Notes under the pieces: generated by a model | Database searches by the model: none | What the model was told of the DNA's origin: nothing | What the model saw: only the letters and a program-made list of their open reading frames with translations | Program-made: the position numbers and the translations under genes | Source: Maricaulis sp048269565 | GTDB lineage: Bacteria > Pseudomonadota > Alphaproteobacteria > Caulobacterales > Maricaulaceae | Assembly (NCBI RefSeq): GCF_048269565.1 | Contig: NZ_JBLXIK010000003.1 | Location: forward strand, 434,001 to 498,000 | DNA length: 64,000 nt | Direction: 5' to 3' | In this document: piece by piece, positions 55,852 through 62,086 of the stretch | Layout of the letters: each line of letters opens with the position of its first letter | How positions within the stretch are numbered: position 1 is the first letter of the stretch

Positions 55852-56109
55852 ATGGCTACCGTTCAATCACTCGATCACATTATTGGCTCCCGCATCGCCT
55901 TGGCGCGGATTGTTCGCGGCTGGACATGTGGCCAGCTCGCGGACCGCGCTGGTCTCGCCCCTCGCACCGTCAAATGTATCGAAGCGGGCAAGCTAAGGGC
56001 CGGTGCAACCCGACTGTTCAGTTTTGCCGTTGTTCTGGGCGTGCCGATTTCATGGTTTTTCGAGCCAAGACCGCGACTGCCTCAGCGTCGTCAGCTAACC
56101 CGGCAATGA
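55852..56109 (+). CDS. XRE-family helix-turn-helix regulator
   Basis: An 85-residue Cro/CI-type DNA-binding protein. The HTH spans GSRIALARIVRGWTCGQLAD and RAGLAPRTVKCIEAGKLRAG; FSFAVVLGVPISWFFEP follows as in many XRE proteins. It has no peptidase or oligomerisation domain. It could be the island repressor, or part of the cargo. Its ribosome binding site is weak. Confidence 0.82.
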   Translation: MATVQSLDHIIGSRIALARIVRGWTCGQLADRAGLAPRTVKCIEAGKLRAGATRLFSFAVVLGVPISWFFEPRPRLPQRRQLTRQ

Positions 56110-56122
56110 GCCATAAAGTTGG

Positions 56123-56413
56123 TCACGGGACATCCCAAGTCTGAAGCTCCCCCGCATGTTCTCCAAGGCTTGGATTGGGGACCAAGGCGCAGTTCAGGCT
56201 CAATCTCGGAGCAGACGTTCTACGGTCAAAGGCATGTGGATTGAACGGCGCACAGACCGAAACATCCCCAGTTTGAGAGTTCAGGCGATAGACCGATGGC
56301 CCCTCCGCTAGGGCGAACTGGTAGCGCGGGGGCTGGGAAAGCGTAGCGTGGAGGGCGGCTGCGGCAATTATGCATCCGCCGATCAGTGCCGCATTGAGCG
56401 TGTAACGAGTCAT
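56123..56413 (-). CDS. Small unrecognised protein with N-terminal membrane anchor
   Basis: A 96-residue protein starting MTRYTLNAALIGGCIIAAAA, a signal anchor or signal peptide, followed by a polar domain with two cysteines (VCAPFNP and LNCALVP). ATG at 56413 has AGGA nine bases upstream. It is convergent with the XRE gene and lies in the cargo part of the island. No family recognised. Confidence 0.55.
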   Translation of the reverse strand: MTRYTLNAALIGGCIIAAAALHATLSQPPRYQFALAEGPSVYRLNSQTGDVSVCAPFNPHAFDRRTSAPRLSLNCALVPNPSLGEHAGELQTWDVP

Positions 56414-56607
56414 TTGTTCAATTCCTAAATGAGCGTTTGCCGGACTCAGATAGTGCTCCACCTGAGGATGAAGGTGAAAGGGACGCCATCGAATCATTCT
56501 ATCGAGAATGCGGGGCTGTGGCGGGCATCACCAAGAGACGCCTCCGCGCGGTTCAATCAGGCCCCAAACACATTTGAAGGCAGACCCGCCTTCGCTGGAG
56601 GTTTTGG

Positions 56608-57219
56608 ATGATGAAGCAAATGCTTATCGCCCTCGCTGTCGCACTTGTCACGGTATCGTGCGACGCTCCGACTGCACCTTCGCGGACCTTAGCCGAACCG
56701 ATTTATGAATTCACATTCCCCGAGGTCAGTGAGCTTGATCCGCCGTCGGGAGAGGCAGTTATGTCGCCCATGCGATGCGTTGCCGTACAACAGCTTTCCA
56801 ACCCCGAAAACTTGAATTTCTTGCGCCGCTATATCGGCAATGGCTACGCCGACTACCAAAGGGACTTAGTCGAGCGGGCTGGCCTAGCCGACCAACCCCT
56901 TGGTCGCGTGCTTGGTATCGATCCAAGCTCCCATTTCACGGGGCAGCCAGGCGACCGAATCCAAATCTTTTCGGATCACCTCATAGTGGATAAACGCAAT
57001 CCTGTTGAGCCTGAAGCCGATGAACGGGAGCCGTACTGGTTCGGCGAGCATACGGCAGACGATGGTTTTGGACCGAGAATCTTGATTACCCAAAATGCCG
57101 CCTGTGTTTTTTCTGCAGCGGTGTCTCGCGATATGCGGGTGCGTGAACGACTCGACACGCGCTGTGCGACAAACCCAACTTCCGACTTATGCAGTCGGCG
57201 AACACCACAGCCAGAATGA
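56608..57219 (+). CDS. Putative lipoprotein, island cargo
   Basis: A 203-residue protein starting MMKQMLIALAVALVTVSC, a lipoprotein signal with Cys18 in the lipobox. GGAGG lies six bases before the ATG. The body is polar with four further cysteines (MRCVAV, NAACVFS, DTRCATN, DLCSRR), suggesting disulfides in the periplasm. No domain recognised. It is the last gene before attR. Lipoprotein morons in prophages can act in exclusion, but nothing here shows that. Confidence 0.65.
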   Translation: MMKQMLIALAVALVTVSCDAPTAPSRTLAEPIYEFTFPEVSELDPPSGEAVMSPMRCVAVQQLSNPENLNFLRRYIGNGYADYQRDLVERAGLADQPLGRVLGIDPSSHFTGQPGDRIQIFSDHLIVDKRNPVEPEADEREPYWFGEHTADDGFGPRILITQNAACVFSAAVSRDMRVRERLDTRCATNPTSDLCSRRTPQPE

Positions 57220-57408
57220 ACGCCCACTCAATGCTGTGGCAGCGAGGCGGAAACGATTCGGCTTCTACGGGGATGCGCCCCACCACAGCCACGTCGGGGT
57301 ACCATTTCAGTGGAGAGCTGATGAGCCACCCGTTACCCTGTTCGTTACCCAAATACCGAACACAGCACCTCTAGCTGTCAACAAATTACATTAAGCTATT
57401 GAAAGTAA

Positions 57409-57454
57409 TGGTGGGCGGTGAGGGGTTCGAACCCCCGACCCTCTCGGTGTAAAC
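57409..57454 (-). repeat. attR within tRNA-Val
   Basis: The 46 bases from the CCA end to the anticodon loop are repeated at 48242-48287 with one mismatch, marking the right attachment site of the island. Confidence 0.95.
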
Positions 57455-57484
57455 GAGATGCTCTCCCAGCTGAGCTAACCGCCC
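57409..57484 (-). tRNA. tRNA-Val (TAC), island integration target
   Basis: A 76-base cloverleaf on the minus strand: acceptor GGGCGGT / ACCGCCC, D arm AGCTCAGCTGGGAGAGC, anticodon loop GTTTACA with TAC, T arm GGGGGTTCGAACCCC, discriminator A and encoded CCA. The gene is complete, so integration preserved tRNA function. Confidence 0.97.
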
Positions 57485-57503
57485 GATCCATCAGGATCCA
57501 TCA

Positions 57504-57557
57504 GCTTGCGCCGATCTGGAGGCGCTTTCTAGTCCGGCCCGGGTGCCGGGCGCAAGC
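57504..57557 (-). terminator. Nested hairpin after the TetR gene
   Basis: An outer stem GCTTGCGC / GCGCAAGC encloses an inner GCCCGG / CCGGGC hairpin, six bases after the TetR stop codon on the minus strand. There is no T tract; a terminator role is inferred from position. Confidence 0.4.
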
Positions 57558-57562
57558 CAAGA

Positions 57563-58231
57563 CTACTGCGCCTGGCTGGCATCACGCGTCACGGCGCCGA
57601 GAATGAGATCGACCTGCGCCAGGGCATCGGCGGCGGGGTCGCTCGCGCGGCTGTTGGCGAGCGTGACGCTGATAATACCGTGCACACTGGCCCAGAGCGC
57701 ACGCGCGGCGCGTGCGCGCCGTACCGGGTCGGCAAAGCCCGGCAATTCGCCGATCACCGATTCGACAATCGCAAACAGCGCCTCCTCCGACTGAAAATAC
57801 TCGGCCGGCCGCCCCGCCTCGACACGACGGCTGGTGCGCAGGACGGCGTCCCAACGCCGGCCGTTCTCCAGCACAAATTCGAGATAGGCCCGCGCCAGCG
57901 CCATCAATCGCGCCTCCGCATCGCTCCCCTCATCGGTCATCGCCTCGAGCGCGGCGCGGTGGTGGGCGGCAAATTCGCGATGGGTTTCCAGGTTGAGGGT
58001 ACGGACCAGGGACTCGATATCGCCGAACAGCTTGTAGATCGAACCGACGCTGAGGCCTGCCTCGCGCGCAACCGCCCGTGCCTGCAGCCCCTCGAGACCT
58101 TCCGCGGCGAGCAAGGTGCGCGCGGCCTGAAGCGCCAGGTCACGGTCGCGCTCGGTCAGGCCCGGCCGGCCGCGGGGTTTTCTGGCCGCAGGCCTGGCTG
58201 GCTCGGGACTTTTTGGGAGGCTCTCATCCAT
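57563..58231 (-). CDS. TetR-family transcriptional regulator
   Basis: A 222-residue repressor-type protein. The N-terminal HTH spans about residues 28-70 (ALQAARTLLAAEGLEGLQAR, VAREAGLSVGSIYKLFGDIE). The C-terminal ligand domain includes ARALWASVHGIISVTLANS, resembling the WHG-type TetR C-terminus. The start at 58231 is divergent from the desaturase gene; a GAAC-N3-GTTC palindrome at 58260 lies in its promoter region, which suggests autoregulation. The ligand is unknown. Confidence 0.92.
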   Translation of the reverse strand: MDESLPKSPEPARPAARKPRGRPGLTERDRDLALQAARTLLAAEGLEGLQARAVAREAGLSVGSIYKLFGDIESLVRTLNLETHREFAAHHRAALEAMTDEGSDAEARLMALARAYLEFVLENGRRWDAVLRTSRRVEAGRPAEYFQSEEALFAIVESVIGELPGFADPVRRARAARALWASVHGIISVTLANSRASDPAADALAQVDLILGAVTRDASQAQ

Positions 58232-58259
58232 GGCCCCAGCCTAGCGGAAAATAAATAAC

Positions 58260-58270
58260 GAACAACGTTC
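58260..58270. promoter_or_regulatory. Probable TetR operator 1
   Basis: GAACAACGTTC, a GAAC-N3-GTTC palindrome 29 bases upstream of the TetR start codon. Confidence 0.65.
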
Positions 58271-58308
58271 TTTTTAGCTTGCCTGAATCTGATTCACAGA
58301 CAATTTGT

Positions 58309-58319
58309 GAACATCGTTC
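58309..58319. promoter_or_regulatory. Probable TetR operator 2
   Basis: GAACATCGTTC, 20 bases upstream of the desaturase ATG at 58340 and 49 bases from operator 1. Confidence 0.65.
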
Positions 58320-58339
58320 GTTTATCGAGAGCCTTCACC

Positions 58340-59509
58340 ATGACGACCTACCCGTTCAGTCTCAACACGCAGCTGCGCCCCGCATCATTCCGTCACTGGC
58401 TGCGCCTGCGCCCTGCCCGCGGTCACTTCCGCATCGGTGATGGCTGGCTGGCCGCCTATCTGTGCCTGCTGCTGGCGGTGCTCAGCCTGGCCGGCGTTCT
58501 CGTCTTCCATTTCCCGGCTCAGCTCACCATTCCGCAACTTCGCGCAAGTTATGATATTCCCACCCTGCGCGCCGGCCTGGGAGCCCTGATGATCCTCTCC
58601 GGCGTGTTCGGTGTGCTCGCCCTGATGCGCAAACGGCTGACGATTGCCGGCGCAGGCCTTGGCGTCCTTGCCCTTGCCGCCCTGCTCGGCGGTGCCGACA
58701 CGCCGCTGGGACCGATCCAGGCCTCACGCTTCTATGTCGGCCTCGACTGGTTCGTGCTCGGCCTGCTCTCCACCGGGATCGTCTTTACCCTGCTGGAGAA
58801 GGCCGCACCACTGCGCGAGGACCAGCCGGTCCTGCGCGAAAACTGGTCGCTCGACCTGAAGCACTTCTTCGTCATGCACTTATTGCTGGGCGCCTATCTG
58901 GCCGGCACCAATTTTCTGCTTGTCCAGGGACTGGGCTGGGCGCGATTCGAGATCGTCACGGAATTCATCGCCGGCCTGCCCTTCATCGTACAGTTCTTCG
59001 CCATCATGCTCGCTGTCGATCTGGTCGAGTATGGCGTGCACCGTGCCTATCACAGTCACCAGGCGCTTTGGGGCATCCATGCCGTCCACCACTCCTCCAG
59101 GACAATGGACTGGCTGGCGAGCTCGCGCCTGCACGTGCTTGAAGCCCTGATCACCCGCACCGCGACGCTGGCTCCGGTCTTCCTGCTCGGCTTCGACCAG
59201 GCCGTCGTCAATGCCTACGCCCTGATGATCGGTTTCCACGCCACCTTCATCCACGCCAATATCGACTGGGATCTGCGCTGGCTGGAGCCGGTTTTCGTCA
59301 CCCCGCGTCATCACCACTGGCACCACGCGCTGGAAGAGACGGCACACAACAAGAATTTCGCGGTGCATTTTTCCTTCATCGATCGCCTGTTCGGCACCTT
59401 GCACATGCCTCGCGGCTGGCCCGCCGAATACGGCATCGGCGCTGAGGAGCCCGCGCACAGTTACCGCGCCCACACCCTGCATCCGTTCAAGGGCTTGATC
59501 GCGGCCTGA
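58340..59509 (+). CDS. Sterol desaturase/fatty acid hydroxylase family membrane enzyme
   Basis: A 389-residue integral membrane di-iron oxygenase. About six hydrophobic spans precede the catalytic His boxes: EYGVHRAYHSH near residue 233, HAVHHSS near 248, and PRHHHWHH near 323, followed by HNKNFAVHFSFIDRLFGT. Lipid modification is the family role; the substrate is unknown. ATG at 58340 is chosen over GTG at 58307 because operator 2 (58309-58319) would otherwise lie in the coding region. It is divergent from the TetR gene and upstream of the pspA-like gene. Confidence 0.9.
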   Translation: MTTYPFSLNTQLRPASFRHWLRLRPARGHFRIGDGWLAAYLCLLLAVLSLAGVLVFHFPAQLTIPQLRASYDIPTLRAGLGALMILSGVFGVLALMRKRLTIAGAGLGVLALAALLGGADTPLGPIQASRFYVGLDWFVLGLLSTGIVFTLLEKAAPLREDQPVLRENWSLDLKHFFVMHLLLGAYLAGTNFLLVQGLGWARFEIVTEFIAGLPFIVQFFAIMLAVDLVEYGVHRAYHSHQALWGIHAVHHSSRTMDWLASSRLHVLEALITRTATLAPVFLLGFDQAVVNAYALMIGFHATFIHANIDWDLRWLEPVFVTPRHHHWHHALEETAHNKNFAVHFSFIDRLFGTLHMPRGWPAEYGIGAEEPAHSYRAHTLHPFKGLIAA

Positions 59510-59585
59510 CCGCCCCGGCTGACAACGGTACAGGCACGATATTTTCCCCCTTGCGTGAACCGGATTCAGCTCTAGCGTTTTTTAT

Positions 59586-59596
59586 GAACATAGTTC
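59586..59596. promoter_or_regulatory. Probable TetR operator 3
   Basis: GAACATAGTTC, 16 bases upstream of the PspA-like start, sharing the GAAC-N3-GTTC pattern with the two sites beside the TetR gene. Confidence 0.6.
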
Positions 59597-59612
59597 ACAA
59601 AAGGAGATGCTA

Positions 59613-60326
59613 ATGTTCAAAACCCTGTTCACCATCCTGCGCGGCCAGACCGCCCGGGCGCGTGACGAGATCGAGGACGGCCATGCCGTGCTGATCCTGG
59701 AGCAGAAACTGCGTGAAGCCACCGCCGGGCATGAACGCGCCAAACGCGCCCTCGCGACAATGATCCTGCGCGAGCGCAACGAGAAACGCGCGCTCGCCGG
59801 CGTCATCGCCCGGATCGGCGATCTCGAGGCGCGGGTCAGCGATGCCCTGAACGCCGGAATGGAGGCCTTCGCCAGTGAAGGCGCCGAGGCGATCGCCGAC
59901 CTTGAACGGGAAAGCGAGGTGCGCGAGCAGACGCTGGAGCGAACCGGGCTCGCGGCCCGGCGCCTGCGCCTGATGATCGAGAAGACCGACCGGCGGCTGG
60001 TTGAACTCCGGCTTGGTCTGACGACCGCCCGCGCGATGGAGGCCGAACGCGGCGCGACACGTGAATTGCGCGGCGATTTCGCCGGCATGGCCGCGATCGC
60101 TGAGGGCGAGGCCGTACTCAAGCGGGCCCTGGAACGCACCGACCCGGGCGAAGAGCTCGATATTCTCGACCAGCTCGACGCCGAGCTGAGCGGCGATGAC
60201 CTGATCGACCGCATGGACGCCGAGGGACTGGGCACGCCGCCGCGCACGCGCGGAGCAGACGTGCTCGCCCGGCTGCGGGCCAAAACCGCAACCGGCACTG
60301 ATGCCGGCCAACCCCAGACCGTTTGA
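59613..60326 (+). CDS. PspA/IM30-family envelope-stress protein
   Basis: A 237-residue, almost wholly helical protein related to PspA/IM30 (ESCRT-III-like membrane-remodelling proteins). It begins MFKTLFTILRGQTARARDEI and continues with long charged coiled coils (ILEQKLREATAGHERAKRAL, RLMIEKTDRRLVELRLGLTT). AAGGAG ends seven bases before ATG 59613; the in-frame ATG at 59607 abuts the SD and is rejected. No pspB, pspC or pspF is present; control by the TetR protein is suggested by operator 3 just upstream. Confidence 0.82.
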   Translation: MFKTLFTILRGQTARARDEIEDGHAVLILEQKLREATAGHERAKRALATMILRERNEKRALAGVIARIGDLEARVSDALNAGMEAFASEGAEAIADLERESEVREQTLERTGLAARRLRLMIEKTDRRLVELRLGLTTARAMEAERGATRELRGDFAGMAAIAEGEAVLKRALERTDPGEELDILDQLDAELSGDDLIDRMDAEGLGTPPRTRGADVLARLRAKTATGTDAGQPQTV

Positions 60327-60337
60327 AGGAGAGCATC

Positions 60338-60601
60338 ATGCTGGGACAATCGAAACTCTGGGTCAGCTTCAATTATGCCTGTGTCATCGCCGCTTATGCG
60401 ATGCTCGGCCTGTCACTGATCCTGATGCCGGTCGATCTGTCGACCAAGGGCTATGTCGGGATGGGCGTACTCTTCCTGACCGGCTCGCTCGTTACCCTGG
60501 TCAAGACACTGCAGGAACAGCGGATCAATGAGCAATTCTCCTCCAAGGTCGAACGCGCCCGGCAGGAGAAACTGCTCAGCGATTACGTCGCCACCGAATA
60601 G
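60338..60601 (+). CDS. YiaA/YiaB-like two-helix inner membrane protein
   Basis: An 87-residue protein with two hydrophobic spans (FNYACVIAAYAMLGLSLIL and YVGMGVLFLTGSLVTLV) followed by KTLQEQRINEQFSSKVERAR, the layout of the YiaAB two-helix family. AAGGAG lies six bases before ATG 60338, overlapping the end of the upstream pspA-like gene's stop. It is co-transcribed with the pspA-like gene, so a shared role in membrane maintenance is plausible. Confidence 0.75.
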   Translation: MLGQSKLWVSFNYACVIAAYAMLGLSLILMPVDLSTKGYVGMGVLFLTGSLVTLVKTLQEQRINEQFSSKVERARQEKLLSDYVATE

Positions 60602-60620
60602 GCGATCTCGCGCATGTGGC

Positions 60621-60648
60621 GGGCCTGGTGCGACAAGGCACCAGGCCC
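60621..60648. terminator. Bidirectional hairpin between converging genes
   Basis: A perfect 11-bp stem (GGGCCTGGTGC / GCACCAGGCCC) with loop GACAAG lies between the yiaA-like gene and the pheA stop, serving either or both. Confidence 0.65.
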
Positions 60649-60654
60649 CTCGCC

Positions 60655-61806
60655 TCAATCGACCTTGACGCGATCGATACGGTCGGCGGCATAGCAGCCG
60701 AGCATCCTGATCTCGCGGGTATGCTCCTCGAGGACAGTGAGACTGTCGCGCAGTTTGGGGTCATCGAGATGGCCCTCGACATCCATGATGAACATCTCTT
60801 CCCACGGATTGCCGGCGATCGGGCGCGATTCCAGCTTCACCAGATTGATGCCGTGATCGCGAAAGCCCGTCAGCGCATTGACCAGGGCACCCGGATCATC
60901 ACGCGTGGTGAACATCATCGAGGTCTTGCACTCGACCCCGCGTGCCGGCAGCTTGCTGTCCCTCGCAAGCACGATGAAACGGGTGATATTCTGCTCGTGA
61001 TCGCCCACGCCATGGGCGAGGACGTCAAAACCGAACAGTTTGGCTGCATCCTCGCCGGCGATGGCGGCTGCCGTATCATCCTCTTCCAGCAAGCGTTCGA
61101 GCGCCCGGGTCGTGCTCGATGACATGTGGGTCTCGATCTCCGGATGCCCGGCGAGATAGCGGCGCGATTGCGCCAGCGCCTGCGGATGCCCGAAAACCCG
61201 GGTAATCCGGCCATTGCCCGAGGCCTTGCCGATCAGGCAGTGATCAACCCTCAGCATGAATTCACCGGCAATTCGGGTGCGTCCCTCAAGCAGGATATCG
61301 AACACTTCATTGATCGAGCCGGTGGTGGTGTTCTCGATCGGCACGACACCGAAATCGACCTCGCCGGTTTCGACGGCCCGGAAGATCGAGACGAAATCGC
61401 GTTTCGGCGATGGCACCACATTGGCGTTGCGGCGGGCGAAGATCTTCTGCGCCGCGATATGGCTGTAACTGCCCGGCCCGCCGAGATAGGCGACGCTGGC
61501 CTCGTTGAGATCGGCATCGCGCATCGAGTCGAAGCGGGTGCGCTGCATCCGGATCGAGTCGTCAAACAGGGCATGAAATATCTGCTCGACCAGCTCGCGC
61601 GAGACGCCGCCGGCCTCGGCGCGCGCGACGGCTTCGCGCAGTATCGCCTGCTCGCGGTCGCGGTCCCGGACCGGCAGGCCGGAGCGGACCTTCTCATCGA
61701 CAATCGCCTCGACCAGCGCCGTGCGCCGGGCAATGGCATCGACGAGATCGCGATCGATCTGCGAGATCGATGACCGGATCTCGTCGCGGGAAACCTGTTC
61801 AGACAT
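60655..61806 (-). CDS. pheA: Prephenate dehydratase with chorismate mutase and ACT domains (P-protein)
   Basis: Catalyses the chorismate-to-phenylpyruvate steps of phenylalanine synthesis. The 383-residue protein has an AroQ-type mutase domain (residues about 8-95, ISQIDRDLVDAIARRTALVE). The dehydratase domain runs from about 104 (VAYLGGPGSYSHIAA) to the catalytic TRF at 275-277. The ACT domain has GALV (306-309) and ESRP (326-329), which bind phenylalanine for feedback inhibition. ATG at 61806 has AAAGAGG six bases upstream. A leader peptide and terminator precede it. Confidence 0.95.
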   Translation of the reverse strand: MSEQVSRDEIRSSISQIDRDLVDAIARRTALVEAIVDEKVRSGLPVRDRDREQAILREAVARAEAGGVSRELVEQIFHALFDDSIRMQRTRFDSMRDADLNEASVAYLGGPGSYSHIAAQKIFARRNANVVPSPKRDFVSIFRAVETGEVDFGVVPIENTTTGSINEVFDILLEGRTRIAGEFMLRVDHCLIGKASGNGRITRVFGHPQALAQSRRYLAGHPEIETHMSSSTTRALERLLEEDDTAAAIAGEDAAKLFGFDVLAHGVGDHEQNITRFIVLARDSKLPARGVECKTSMMFTTRDDPGALVNALTGFRDHGINLVKLESRPIAGNPWEEMFIMDVEGHLDDPKLRDSLTVLEEHTREIRMLGCYAADRIDRVKVD

Positions 61807-61827
61807 GGTCTGCCTCTTTCTCAAAAC

Positions 61828-61855
61828 AAAAAGGCCTCCCCGGTTGGGGGAGGCC
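61828..61855 (-). terminator. Leader terminator upstream of pheA (attenuator)
   Basis: On the minus strand a 9-bp stem (GGCCTCCCC / GGGGAGGCC) is followed by TTTTTG. It lies between a short YF-rich ORF and the pheA start, so it would stop transcription before pheA. An upstream GGGGG...GGCC segment inside the leader ORF end could pair with its 5' arm as antiterminator. Confidence 0.7.
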
Positions 61856-61882
61856 CTGGAAACTCGCTGCTTGTCGCGCGCG

Positions 61883-61954
61883 CTAGCCGGCCACCGCCCC
61901 CGAACGGGTTGCGTTGCTAAAATAGCCGGTAAAATAAAGCGGTGCACAAGTCAT
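61883..61954 (-). CDS. Putative pheA leader peptide
   Basis: A 23-codon ORF from ATG 61954 to TAG, beginning MTCAPLYFTGYFSNATRSG. The tandem TAT-TTT codons occur twice (YF...YF), as expected for a phenylalanine-sensing leader, and the terminator starts 28 bases after the stop. No strong SD precedes the ATG, so translation is not certain. With the leader terminator it would attenuate pheA when charged tRNA-Phe is abundant. Confidence 0.5.
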   Translation of the reverse strand: MTCAPLYFTGYFSNATRSGAVAG

Positions 61955-62021
61955 GACGACAGTCTGCGATCCTGCCCGGCCCGCGTCAATAACGCAAAGC
62001 CGCAAGGCGCAATTTTTGTGC

Positions 62022-62055
62022 AGAAAAAAGGCCGGGACGATAAATCCCGGCCTTT
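62022..62055 (-). terminator. Rho-independent terminator of lon
   Basis: An 11-bp stem (AAAGGCCGGGA / TCCCGGCCTTT) with a seven-base loop followed on the minus strand by a T run lies 31 bases after the lon stop codon. Confidence 0.85.
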
Positions 62056-62086
62056 CATTTCCAATGCGGCCGGAGCCGGAGGCAAG

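Larger units (their letters stand above)
48242..57454. mobile_element. Integrated phage satellite-like island or reduced prophage in tRNA-Val
   Basis: A unit of 9,167 bp is delimited by direct repeats of the tRNA-Val 3' half and has an integrase at the inner left edge. Gene order: integrase, unknown, AlpA-like, winged helix, replication-type HTH with iterons, two small genes, HK97 protease, major capsid, P27-like small terminase, then cargo with an XRE regulator. No large terminase, portal, head-tail connector, tail or lysis gene is present. Size, integrase type and the AlpA-like gene fit phage satellites; the head genes fit capsid-forming ones. A decayed prophage is the alternative. Confidence 0.85.

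Noticed and set aside
57086..57394. Short ORFs on both strands between the last cargo gene and tRNA-Val
   Set aside because: They overlap one another and the cargo gene, have no SD and no recognisable domain.
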